DNA of 64,000 bases from Streptomyces griseoincarnatus (GTDB lineage: Bacteria > Actinomycetota > Actinomycetes > Streptomycetales > Streptomycetaceae): NCBI GenBank assembly GCA_014649575.1, contig BMTH01000002.1, positions 376,423-440,422 on the forward strand, written 5' to 3'. Within the stretch, counting starts at the first letter, position 1; each line of letters begins with the position of its first letter. The translations under genes and the position numbers were made by a program. The notes beneath the pieces are model-generated. The model did no database searches, was not told the DNA's origin, and saw only the letters and a list, made by a program, of their open reading frames with translations. Shown here piece after piece: positions 50,050-57,896 of the stretch.

Positions 50050-50283
50050 TCAGCCGGCCCGTCGGCCGGCCGGGGTGCCCCTCACCTCCAGGTTCTCCAG
50101 CAGCTCCGCCGTGGCCGCGGCGATCGCCTCGACCGCCTGGTCGAACACCTCGCGATTGTGGGCGGCGGGCGCCCGGAAGCCGGACACCTTCCGCACGTAC
50201 TGAAGGGCGGCGGCCCGGATGTCCTCCTCCGTGGCCTCCTCGGGGAGCGCGGGCGGACGCAGGGTCTTGATACTCCGGCACAT
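50050..50283 (-). CDS. DUF2277 small protein
   Basis: A 77-residue protein with the full DUF2277 pattern: MCRSIKTLRPP, then EEDIRAAALQYVRKVSGFRA, PAAHNREVFDQAV and AAATAELLENL. The family is widespread in Actinobacteria and has no known function; the N-terminal Cys-Arg-Ser-Ile is invariant. ATG at 50283. It is divergent from the 50393 gene. Confidence 0.92.
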   Translation of the reverse strand: MCRSIKTLRPPALPEEATEEDIRAAALQYVRKVSGFRAPAAHNREVFDQAVEAIAAATAELLENLEVRGTPAGRRAG

Positions 50284-50392
50284 GACCCCAGTCTCGCGCC
50301 TCCCGCCCCCCGAGGCCACGAAGGAGTGAACACCGCTCCGGAGACCCCGGAACACCTCGCCACCCAAAATCGAACAGGCGTATCATTGAGCC

Positions 50393-50734
50393 GTGGCTGC
50401 GACCTATGACTTTCCAAGTGACCTCCGTGCCGGTCAGGAGGAACTGCATCAGGTCCGGGCCGAGCTGTCGGCCCTGCTGAAGCGGCTCCCCTGGTCGGTC
50501 GAACCCCTCGACGGGTTCAGCGACGACAACGGCTGGCGCAAGATCGAGCGCCCCGCCTCGCCCGGCTGGACCGAGGACGAGCAGGCCGAGGTCGAGAAGC
50601 TCCGGCGCCGCGAGCACGAGCTCGCCGTGTTCGTCAGCACCCACCGCTACTGGGCCGAACTCACCGGCTCCGACCGCGTGTACGCCCGCTCGGCCCTGAA
50701 ACGCGCCCACGAGGGCGCGGAGGAGTCTCCGTAG
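50393..50734 (+). CDS. conserved hypothetical protein, probably leaderless
   Basis: A 113-residue charged helical protein (DLRAGQEELHQVRAELSALL, DGFSDDNGWRKIERPASPGW, then a coiled-coil-like EVEKLRRREHELAVFVST). No domain is recognised. The GTG start has no ribosome site; TATCAT (50381-50386) lies 6 bp upstream and would serve as a -10 element, so the transcript is probably leaderless. It is divergent from DUF2277. Confidence 0.75.
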   Translation: MAATYDFPSDLRAGQEELHQVRAELSALLKRLPWSVEPLDGFSDDNGWRKIERPASPGWTEDEQAEVEKLRRREHELAVFVSTHRYWAELTGSDRVYARSALKRAHEGAEESP

Positions 50735-50852
50735 CTCCCGGGACGGCCGGCGGATTGCACAGGGAGCGTCCCGGCACCAGCATGGAAGTGGACCGGAGCG
50801 GACCATCGTTCCAACGGCCTTGCGTCACATGAGGAGACCACGAGAGGCAGAG

Positions 50853-51263
50853 GTGAGCAGCCAAGACATCCTGCGCAGGGGATTCGCACTCGTGGCCGGG
50901 TTCGCGCTGCTGTTCGTCGGCGTCGCGCTGCTGGTCCTGCCCGGCCCCGGACTGCTGCTCATCCTCGCCGGGCTGCTCGTCCTCGCCGACCGGTTCCCCG
51001 CCGTGGCCCGCTTCGTCGACCCCGTGCGCCGGCGCGCCATGCGGGCGGCCAGGGAGAGTGTCTCCTCCCCCGTCCGCATCGCCGGTTCGTGCCTCGCGGC
51101 GGCGGCCTTGCTCGCGGCAGGTCTGTTCTGGGGCGTCATGCCCCAACTCCCCTTCGGCGGCTGGCCCACGGGCGCGGGGCTCATCCTGTCGGGCGTCATC
51201 CTCGTCGCCCTGCTGGTGTACAGCTACCGCACGACGCGCACCGGTACCCGCGATACCGGCTGA
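50853..51263 (+). CDS. PGPGW-type membrane protein (TIGR02611-like)
   Basis: A 136-residue membrane protein. The first two hydrophobic segments contain FVGVALLVLPGPGLLLILAG and VLADRFPAVARFVDPVRRR, the PGPGW/TIGR02611 pattern; two further helices follow (about 75-95 and 105-125). The function is unknown. GTG 50853 is chosen because GAGAGG lies 5 nt upstream; ATG 50829 is in frame but lacks a ribosome site. Confidence 0.8.
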   Translation: MSSQDILRRGFALVAGFALLFVGVALLVLPGPGLLLILAGLLVLADRFPAVARFVDPVRRRAMRAARESVSSPVRIAGSCLAAAALLAAGLFWGVMPQLPFGGWPTGAGLILSGVILVALLVYSYRTTRTGTRDTG

Positions 51264-51324
51264 CCACGTCACCGGGCCGGGCTGTTCGCGCGGTCACCCG
51301 CGGATCTCCTGAAGGGGCGCACAA

Positions 51325-51353
51325 AGGCCCCTCACCGGACGGGTGAGGGGCCT
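51325..51353. terminator. terminator hairpin
   Basis: AGGCCCCTCACC pairs with GGTGAGGGGCCT around a 5-nt loop. It lies just 3' of the minus-strand tRNA-Val, where it is followed by TTTGT, and also after the rightward PGPGW gene, so it may serve both. Confidence 0.85.
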
Positions 51354-51363
51354 GTGAACCGTG

Positions 51364-51435
<72 letters not shown>

Positions 51436-51652
51436 CTGACCCGTCGCTCGCCGCCCGGGTCGAGTGGACAGACTACATGGCGGGGGTCACGGTCCCGCAA
51501 ACCCCTCACGCCCCGGCACGGGGGATATCCCCACCCCGGATCCGCCGGTCGGCAGGATCCCCTCCGGGCCCCCGTCTCCCTACGGTCGAAGACGTCCGAC
51601 GCCGCCGCACCGCGCGGCCGTCCGTCAGCCGTACCTCCAGGGGGAGCCCGCC

Positions 51653-52459
51653 ATGACCGCCGCCGCCCGCACCACCTCACCCACCCGCACGTCCCGTCCC
51701 GCACGGGCGCGCGCCGCCGCGCTCGCCGGCGCCGCCGTGGTGCTCGGCGCCGCGCTGAGCGCGTGCGGGGCGTCGGCGGCCGACGACGACGAGCCCGAGC
51801 ACCGCGCCTTCGACCTGCCCGGCACGGGCCTCACCGTCGACTCCGACGACTCCGCCCTGGAGATCGTCGCCTCGGACGAGCAGCCGGAAGGCGAGATCGC
51901 GGTCACCCGCTGGTTCCAGGGGACCGTCGCCATCGGCTCGGACCCGGAGGTCACCTGGTCCATGGACGGCGACCGGCTGGTGCTGCGCGAGAACTGCTCC
52001 GGCATCGTCGCCGACTGCTCCGCCAAGCACCGCATCGTGGTGCCGCGCGGCGTCGCCGTCACCGTCGAGAGCGACGACGGCAGTGTCCGTGCCGACGGTT
52101 TCCGCGACGCGCTGGCCGTCCGCACCAAGGACGGCTCGGTCCGCGTCACGGACACCAGCGGGCCTCTGGAGCTGCGCAGCGGCGACGGATCGGTGCGCGC
52201 CGAGGTCTCCTCCCCCACCGTTCGCGCCCGGAGCGGCGACGGCTCCTTGCACCTCGTCCTCACCGCCGTGCCGGACCGGGTGGAGTCCCGCAGCGGCGAC
52301 GGTTCGACGACCATCGAGCTGCCGCGTGGCAGCTATCGGGTGGACACCTCCACCGGCGACGGCGGCGAGGACGTGACCGTCCCGCGCGACGACTCCAGCT
52401 CCCGTGAGGTGACCGCACGCACCGGCGACGGCAAACTCACCGTCCGCACCGCGAACTGA
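51653..52459 (+). CDS. DUF4097 beta-repeat lipoprotein
   Basis: A 268-residue exported protein. The signal peptide ends in a lipobox (GAALSACGASA, Cys at about residue 38), and the rest is a right-handed beta-helix-like DUF4097 repeat domain with recurrent SGDGSVRAE / SGDGSLHLV / SGDGSTTIE turns. Such proteins are thought to be surface adhesin-like or stress-linked; the function here is unknown. The ATG has GGGGAG upstream. The gene follows the tRNA region after a gap of 217 bp in which I see nothing definite. Confidence 0.87.
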   Translation: MTAAARTTSPTRTSRPARARAAALAGAAVVLGAALSACGASAADDDEPEHRAFDLPGTGLTVDSDDSALEIVASDEQPEGEIAVTRWFQGTVAIGSDPEVTWSMDGDRLVLRENCSGIVADCSAKHRIVVPRGVAVTVESDDGSVRADGFRDALAVRTKDGSVRVTDTSGPLELRSGDGSVRAEVSSPTVRARSGDGSLHLVLTAVPDRVESRSGDGSTTIELPRGSYRVDTSTGDGGEDVTVPRDDSSSREVTARTGDGKLTVRTAN

Positions 52460-52533
52460 CGGGCCCGTGTGTTCGTCCTGTACCGGTGGGAGAATGACAA
52501 CGGGCAGGGCGAACGACAGTACGGGAGAGGGAT

Positions 52534-53976
52534 GTGACGGCGACACCAGCACAGCCGTACTCGCCGTCGGAGCCGCGCGTGCCTCGCGTGCGCCGCGCCC
52601 CCTTCCTCGGACCGGCGGGCCGGAGTGCCCGCCGCGCCCGCCGGGGTGCTTCCGGATCCCTGCGTGACGCGCTCGCTCTGGCGGCCCTGCCGCTGGTCGC
52701 GGCGCTGGTGCTGCCCGCCGCGTTCGCCGGGGGCGGCACCCGGCGCTGGTTCGGCGGGCGCGCGGAGAACCAGCGCGCCGAGGCGCAGGCCGCCAAGGAC
52801 GCCGCGGCCGCCGCCTTCTACGAACTCGACACCGCCCAGCGCGACCTGCGGATCTCCATCGAGACGATCACCGCCGTCGACGACTCCCCCGCGGCCCGCC
52901 GCGCCGTCGACGACTTCGCCGAGCTGGGCCGGCGTATCGACGAGGCCAGCCACCGCTACATCGGCGCCGTCGACGCCCACGACCTCGACCGCGACGACCT
53001 GGACGCCTCGACGGCCTCCCGGGCCCGAGCCGACCTGACCGCCGCCAAGGACGAACTGGGGCGGGTCAAGCAGGACCTGGACCGGTTCGCCGACGGCCTC
53101 GGCCCGCTGCTCGGCAAGGCCGAGACCCAGCTGGCCCGGCTCGCGCCCGCCGTCGAACGCGCCCGGCAGGCGCTGCTCGCCGCCTCCCAGGCCCTCGACT
53201 CCGCCCGCGGCTCCGGGCTGAAGGCCGACGACCTCGCCTCCCGTCTGGCCGCCCTGTCCCCCGAGCTGACCAAGCTGAACCAGGGCGCCGGACAGCACGG
53301 CGTGCCCGCCACCCTGGACCGGGCCGCCCGCGTCACCCGCGAGGCTGAGGCGATCCGCGTGGAGGCCGAGCGGCTGCCGGAACGGGCCGCCGAGATCGAC
53401 CGCCGACTGGTCTCCCTGCGCACCCGCGCCCAGGCCCTCACCACCCGCTCCGAACAGGTCGAACCCATCCTCAGCGAACTGCGCCGGCGCTTCACCGTCG
53501 CCTGCTGGCAGGACCTCCAGGGCGTGCCCGAGCTGGCCGAGCGCAACGTCCGGCAGGCGGAGTCCCGTCTCGCCGAGGCCCGCACCGCCCGCGACGATCA
53601 GCGCTGGGCCGACGCCACCTCCCTGCTGTCCACCGCGCGGGCCCTGCTGAACACCACCGACGAGGCCGTGTCCGCCGCCGGCGACCGCCTGCGCCGGCTG
53701 AACGCCGTGCAGAAGGACCCCGAGCAGGAGATCGAACGCACCCGGTTCGCCATCCGGGACGCCCAGCGGCTCGCCATGGCCGGCCGCAACACCCCCGACC
53801 CGAGCCACGCCCGCCCTCTCGACGACGCCGTGGCCCGGCTGGAGCGCGCGATCGCCGGACTGGAGGGCCGCCACCCCGACTACTGGCACTTCCTCACCGA
53901 GACTGAGGCGGTCCGGGAGACCGCGAGCCGCGTGGTGACCCAGATACGCGAGGAGCGCGGCGCCGGCGCCAACTGA
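52534..53976 (+). CDS. coiled-coil protein with one membrane helix
   Basis: A 480-residue protein: a basic N-terminus (about 1-45), a hydrophobic helix (ALALAALPLVAALVLPAAF, about 46-68) and a very long coiled-coil region (75-470) of heptad-like Ala/Leu/Arg/Glu segments (ELDTAQRDLRISIETITAV, AETQLARLAPAVERARQALL). It resembles tail-anchored structural proteins of unknown function in Streptomyces. The GTG start has GGGAGAGGG just upstream. Confidence 0.82.
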   Translation: MTATPAQPYSPSEPRVPRVRRAPFLGPAGRSARRARRGASGSLRDALALAALPLVAALVLPAAFAGGGTRRWFGGRAENQRAEAQAAKDAAAAAFYELDTAQRDLRISIETITAVDDSPAARRAVDDFAELGRRIDEASHRYIGAVDAHDLDRDDLDASTASRARADLTAAKDELGRVKQDLDRFADGLGPLLGKAETQLARLAPAVERARQALLAASQALDSARGSGLKADDLASRLAALSPELTKLNQGAGQHGVPATLDRAARVTREAEAIRVEAERLPERAAEIDRRLVSLRTRAQALTTRSEQVEPILSELRRRFTVACWQDLQGVPELAERNVRQAESRLAEARTARDDQRWADATSLLSTARALLNTTDEAVSAAGDRLRRLNAVQKDPEQEIERTRFAIRDAQRLAMAGRNTPDPSHARPLDDAVARLERAIAGLEGRHPDYWHFLTETEAVRETASRVVTQIREERGAGAN

Positions 53977-54013
53977 CCGGCCCCCCTCCCACCGGTCCGG
54001 TTAACCTGTGCCC

Positions 54014-54238
54014 ATGCCTCGCTACGAATTCCGCTGCCGCACCTGCGGCGACACGTTCGAACTGAGCCGTCCGATGGCGGAGTCCTCCGCCCCCGCGGCC
54101 TGCCCGGCGGGTCACGACGACACGGTCAAGCTCCTCTCCACGGTCTCGGTCGGCGGCGCCGCCTCCGCGGCGGCCCCCGCGCCCCGCCCGGACGGCGGTG
54201 GCGGTGGCGGCTGCTGCGGCGGGGGCTGCTGCGGCTGA
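54014..54238 (+). CDS. FmdB-type zinc ribbon protein
   Basis: A 74-residue protein with the N-terminal FmdB zinc ribbon (YEFRCRTCGDTFEL and AACPAGHDD) and a glycine/cysteine tail (GGCCGGGCCG). The tail's Cys pairs could bind a second metal. These proteins are regulatory or zinc-handling candidates of unproven function. ATG 54014 is used; GTG 54008 is in frame. TAACCT (54002-54007) 6 bp upstream suggests a leaderless transcript. Confidence 0.9.
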   Translation: MPRYEFRCRTCGDTFELSRPMAESSAPAACPAGHDDTVKLLSTVSVGGAASAAAPAPRPDGGGGGGCCGGGCCG

Positions 54239-54267
54239 CACCGTCCCGCCACCGCCGGCCGGGCGGG

Positions 54268-54915
54268 TCAGCTGCCCAGGTAGCGGAGCACCGCCAGCAC
54301 TCTGCGCGAGTAGCCCTCCCCTCCGCCCGCCAGCTCCAGCTTGTCGAAGATCGCGTTGGTGTGCTTCTCCACCGCGCTCTGCGAGATGTGCAGCCGGCGG
54401 GCGATGGCCGCGTTGGTGTGCCCCTGCGCCATCTCGGCCAGCACCGAGCGCTCCCGCGCGCTGAGCCGGGCCAGCGGGTCGACGTGCGTGGTGCGGCCGA
54501 GCAGCTGCCGGACGACCTCCGGGTCGAAGGCGGCCCGCCCGGCGGCCACCCGCTCCAGCGCGTCCAGGAACTCGTCGACCTGGACGACCCGGTCCTTCAG
54601 CAGATAGCCCACCCCTTCCGACTCGCCCGTCAGCAGCTCCGTCGCATACCGCTTCTCCACGTACTGCGAGAGCACCAGCACCCCCACCTCGGGGCGGCTT
54701 CGGCGAATCTCCAGGGCCGCCCGCAGCCCCTCGTCCGTGTGTGTGGGCGGCATCCGGACGTCGGCGACCACCACGTCCGGCGGGGTCACGGCGACGGCCT
54801 GCAGCAGCCGGTCCGCGTCGCCGACGGCGGCGAGCACCTCGTGCCCTTCCTCCGCCAGCAGCCGCACCAGCCCCTCCCGCAGCAGAATGGAGTCCTCGGC
54901 CAGAATCACGCGCAC
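54268..54915 (-). CDS. NarL/LuxR-type response regulator
   Basis: A 215-residue response regulator. The receiver domain (1-120) has the acidic pair in ILAEDSILLREGL, the phosphoacceptor Asp in VVVADVRMPP, and LVLSQYVEKRYA, GYLLKDRV with the conserved Lys. The C-terminal LuxR helix-turn-helix is LSARERSVLAEMAQGHTNAA, then IARRLHISQSAVEKHTNAIF. The GTG start 54915 has GGAG upstream and overlaps the kinase stop by 10 bp. It is the partner of the kinase encoded just upstream and probably binds the 22-bp repeats between the operon and dedA. Confidence 0.94.
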   Translation of the reverse strand: MRVILAEDSILLREGLVRLLAEEGHEVLAAVGDADRLLQAVAVTPPDVVVADVRMPPTHTDEGLRAALEIRRSRPEVGVLVLSQYVEKRYATELLTGESEGVGYLLKDRVVQVDEFLDALERVAAGRAAFDPEVVRQLLGRTTHVDPLARLSARERSVLAEMAQGHTNAAIARRLHISQSAVEKHTNAIFDKLELAGGGEGYSRRVLAVLRYLGS

Positions 54916-56048
54916 GGCAGCTCCGCGGTCACCAGCGTCGGCCCGCCCGGCGGACTGCGCACCTCCAGCCTCCCGTCGAGCGCGGCCACCCGTCTGGCCA
55001 GTCCGAACAGGCCGCTGCCCGACGCGTTCGCCCCGCCGCGGCCGTCGTCCTCGACACTCACCCGCAACGCTCCCTCCTTCGATCCGATCGCGACGACTAT
55101 CCGGCTCGGCGCCGCGTGCTTCACCGCGTTGGTCACCGCCTCGCAGACGACGAAGTAGACGACCGTCGCCACCGGTCGCTCCGGCTCCCCGCTCAGGCCG
55201 TACTCCACCCGCACCGGGACGGACGCCCGCTCGGCGACCGTCTCCAGCGCCGCCCGCAGCCCGGCCTCGTCCAATGTGGTGGGGTAGATCCGCCAGGCCA
55301 CTTCTCTCAGGTCGTCCAGGGCCTGCCGGCTCTCCTCGTGCGCCTGGCGCAGCAGCCGGTCCGCGCGCTCGGGGTCCTGGCTGCGCAGGGCCCGGCCGAG
55401 CAGCATGCCGAGCGCGACCAGGCGCTGCTGCACCCCGTCGTGCAGGTCCCGCTCGATGCGGCGCCGCTCGTCGTTCACCGCGTCGACCACGGCCGCGCGG
55501 CTGGCGGACAGCTCGGCGATGCGCCGCTCCAGCTCCTCCTGGTGGCGGGGACCGAGCATGCGGCGGGCCAGCTTCCCCTCCAGCTCGGCGACCGCGAGTA
55601 TCCCCTGCACGGTGAGGAAGAGCAGGAAGAGCCCGGCAAGCGACGTGTAGACGACCGCGCCCGTGTTCCGCACGTCGTCCACCAGCAGCCACAGGTACAT
55701 CCAGGACGTGCCGTAGCCGAGGCCGACCGCCGCCGAGAGCATCACCACCGCGCCCAGCACGCCGAGGGCCCAGCGGCAGGCCAGATACTGCAGGGCCTGC
55801 GTGTCCTCGTACACGGGAGAGGTGTGGACCCGGAGCCAGACCCGCAGCCGGGCCCGCTCCAGCTCCGTCACCTGCCGCGCACTCGCGAGGACCGGGCGGA
55901 GCACGGCCCGGCGGGGCCGCGGCCAGGCCACGACGAGCAGAAGCAGCAGGCCGGCCAGGACGGTCCCGAGCAGCTCGACGACGGCCGCGGCGGCCCCCCA
56001 CATGAGACCGACCGCGCACCGCACCACACGCCGCGCCATGACTCGCAT
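54906..56048 (-). CDS. NarL-type sensor histidine kinase
   Basis: A 380-residue membrane sensor kinase. Two helix pairs lie at about 10-45 and 95-165; HisKA_3 follows with NDERRRIERDLHDGVQQRLVA (phosphoacceptor His in DLHDG), and the ATP-binding domain has CEAVTNAVKHA, VEDDGRGG and GSGLFGLARRVAAL. ATG 56048 lies 7 bp after TAGTCT, a -10-like hexamer, so the transcript is probably leaderless. No periplasmic sensor domain of any size is visible, so the stimulus is likely membrane-borne. Confidence 0.93.
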   Translation of the reverse strand: MRVMARRVVRCAVGLMWGAAAAVVELLGTVLAGLLLLLVVAWPRPRRAVLRPVLASARQVTELERARLRVWLRVHTSPVYEDTQALQYLACRWALGVLGAVVMLSAAVGLGYGTSWMYLWLLVDDVRNTGAVVYTSLAGLFLLFLTVQGILAVAELEGKLARRMLGPRHQEELERRIAELSASRAAVVDAVNDERRRIERDLHDGVQQRLVALGMLLGRALRSQDPERADRLLRQAHEESRQALDDLREVAWRIYPTTLDEAGLRAALETVAERASVPVRVEYGLSGEPERPVATVVYFVVCEAVTNAVKHAAPSRIVVAIGSKEGALRVSVEDDGRGGANASGSGLFGLARRVAALDGRLEVRSPPGGPTLVTAELPCA

Positions 56049-56085
56049 GATCGCGAGACTAGCCGGGCCGGCCGGGGGCACACAC

Positions 56086-56165
56086 TGCGGAAAACCGCAA
56101 TTCGCCCTGCGGGAAACCACACGCGTTCGTACGGGGAACCGCAGGCGGTCGTGCGGCTTTCCTCA
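56086..56165. promoter_or_regulatory. four 22-bp-spaced repeats between kinase and dedA promoters
   Basis: Four 14-bp elements start at 56086, 56108, 56130 and 56152, exactly 22 bp apart: TGCGGAAAACCGCA, TGCGGGAAACCACA, TACGGGGAACCGCA and TGCGGCTTTCCTCA. The first is a perfect palindrome (TGCGG/CCGCA). The array fills the gap between the -10/-35 regions of the leftward kinase operon and the rightward dedA gene, placing every element on the same DNA face. The likely ligand is the response regulator encoded at 54268. Confidence 0.75.
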
Positions 56166-56188
56166 GCGACCCTTCAGCTCCGATTTCC

Positions 56189-56194
56189 TAGCTT
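56189..56194 (+). promoter_or_regulatory. -10 element of dedA, leaderless
   Basis: TAGCTT lies 7 bp before the dedA ATG (56202), which has no ribosome site. The start of transcription should fall on or beside the ATG. Confidence 0.55.
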
Positions 56195-56201
56195 GGACGA
56201 C

Positions 56202-57026
56202 ATGACAGCCATCGCAGCGCAGACGATCACGGCGGCCTCGGGCACGGACGCCGGACCGCAGTGGGTCAACGACCTCATGGACGCCCTCGGCGCGCCCGGG
56301 GCCGGCATCGCCATCGCGCTCGAGAACCTCTTCCCGCCCGTACCGAGCGAGGTGATCCTGCCGCTGGCGGGGTTCGCCGCGAGCAACGGGCGGATGGGCC
56401 TGATCGCCGTGCTGCTGTGGACCACCGTCGGTTCGGTGGTCGGCGCGCTCGCCCTGTACGGGGTGGGAGCGCTGCTCGGCCGGGAGCGCACGCTGGCGCT
56501 GGCGGGACGGCTGCCGCTGGTGAAGGTCTCGGACGTGGAGAAGACGGAGGCGTGGTTCCTGCGGCACGGGTCGAAGGCCGTGTTCTTCGGCCGGATGATC
56601 CCGTTGTTCCGCAGTCTCGTGTCGATACCGGCCGGGGTGGAGCGGATGCCGCTGCCGCTGTTCCTCGGCCTGACGACGCTGGGCAGCGCGATATGGAACA
56701 CGGCGTTCGTGCTCGCGGGCTACGCCCTCGGGGACAACTGGTCGCAGGTGACGTCCGTGGTGTCGGCCTACTCGAAGGTCGTGCTGGCGGCGGCCGCCCT
56801 GGCCCTCGTGGCCTTCGTCGTCATACGCCTGTTCCGCTCGGGCGGCGGCAGCCGTCGCGCCGGCCGGGGTTCGGCTTCGAGGGACAGCGGCTCCCGTGAG
56901 GCGGGCGCCCACTCCGGCGCGGAGTCCGGCGCTGGCGGGGCCGGGACGGCCGACGGCGCCTCGTTCGCGCACGCCCGGCCCGCCCGTTCGGCAGCCGACA
57001 CCCTCAGCCTGCGCCGCCCCGAGTGA
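56202..57026 (+). CDS. DedA-family membrane protein
   Basis: A 274-residue DedA/VTT protein. The family motif region FPPVPSEVILPLAGFAASNG is followed by FLRHGSKAVFFGRMIPLFRS (with the conserved F/G-R-x-x-P) and VSIPAGVERMPLPLFLGLTT, then terminal helices to about 210. The last 60 residues are a Ser/Gly/Ala/Arg-rich tail. DedA proteins are tied to membrane lipid recycling (undecaprenyl-phosphate or aminophospholipid flipping) and antibiotic resistance. It is divergent from the two-component operon, with the repeat array at its promoter, so I infer control by that system. Confidence 0.92.
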   Translation: MTAIAAQTITAASGTDAGPQWVNDLMDALGAPGAGIAIALENLFPPVPSEVILPLAGFAASNGRMGLIAVLLWTTVGSVVGALALYGVGALLGRERTLALAGRLPLVKVSDVEKTEAWFLRHGSKAVFFGRMIPLFRSLVSIPAGVERMPLPLFLGLTTLGSAIWNTAFVLAGYALGDNWSQVTSVVSAYSKVVLAAAALALVAFVVIRLFRSGGGSRRAGRGSASRDSGSREAGAHSGAESGAGGAGTADGASFAHARPARSAADTLSLRRPE

Positions 57027-57086
57027 ACCCGCCGCCTGGCCCCGGCCGGGGGCCGGCCTCAGCGGACCGGCCCCGGCGGACCGGTC

Positions 57087-57896
57087 TCAGCGGGAGCGGA
57101 CGGTGCGGAGGAGCTCGCGGAGGATGCGTTCGCCGGCCAGCACTCCCCGCTCGGGCAGGGCCCGGACGCCGGGGGCCGTCCAGGAGTCCTCGGCCAGTTC
57201 GCCGTGGCCCGGGCGCCAGCCCAGGTCGGCGGCGAGGAGCAGGTCCGCGTCGAGGAGCGAGTCGCCCGCGGCGAGGGTCAGGTCGGCGCCGGTGCGCCGG
57301 GCGACCTCCCGCATGGCCGCGCTCTTGGTGAGCGGCTTGGGGACGGCGTAGATCTTGCGGCCCTGGAGGGAGACCGTCCAGCCGCGGTTCTCCGCCCACT
57401 CCCCGAGTTCCTTCACCCACTCCTCGCGCAGCAGCTCGCGCTCCACGACGAGGTAGGCGAAGAGATCCTCGGCGGTCCGGTGCTTGCGCACCCACACGGG
57501 GTCGGCGGTGCGCAGCAGGTGGTCCTGGACCTCGGACAGCGGGGCGCACTCGTCGGCCAGCCGGTCCTGGACGCGCGCGTGCCAGCCCCGGTCGGAGACG
57601 CCGTCGACGAGCAGATGCCCGCCGTTGGCGCAGATCGCGTAGGTGGGAGGAGGACCCGGGAGGTTGATGCGCTGGTACTGCTTGCGGGTGCGGGTGGTGG
57701 TGGGGACGAACAGGGCCTCGTCGCCCAGCTCGGTGAGGAGCTGGGCCGCGGTCTCCGTCAGGTAGGACAGAGGCCGGCTCTCGTGGACCTCCACGCACAG
57801 CAGCCGGGGCGCCCGAGCGTCGGGCATGGTCAGGGCGAGTGCGGCGGCCGAGTAGATGAGGGTGCGGTCGAGGTCGCTGGCGACGATGACGGGCAT
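57087..57896 (-). CDS. HAD-superfamily phosphatase of the Ter module
   Basis: A 269-residue HAD hydrolase: motif I VIVASDLDRTLIYSAAALAL, motif II region FVPTTTRTRKQYQRINLPG, a Cof-like cap (about 85-190), the motif III lysine in VPKPLTKSAAMREV, and motif IV TLAAGDSLLDADLLLAAD. It overlaps the stop of the PRTase fusion by one base (TGATG), so the two are translationally coupled. In Ter clusters such HADs accompany PRTases and CitE-like lyases in a predicted nucleoside-like metabolite pathway (Anantharaman, Iyer and Aravind). Confidence 0.9.
   Translation of the reverse strand: MPVIVASDLDRTLIYSAAALALTMPDARAPRLLCVEVHESRPLSYLTETAAQLLTELGDEALFVPTTTRTRKQYQRINLPGPPPTYAICANGGHLLVDGVSDRGWHARVQDRLADECAPLSEVQDHLLRTADPVWVRKHRTAEDLFAYLVVERELLREEWVKELGEWAENRGWTVSLQGRKIYAVPKPLTKSAAMREVARRTGADLTLAAGDSLLDADLLLAADLGWRPGHGELAEDSWTAPGVRALPERGVLAGERILRELLRTVRSR

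Noticed and set aside
50371..50386. LexA (SOS) box before the 50393 gene
   Set aside because: TCGAAC is present but the second half, GTATCA, departs from GTTCGA at three positions; it also overlaps the -10.
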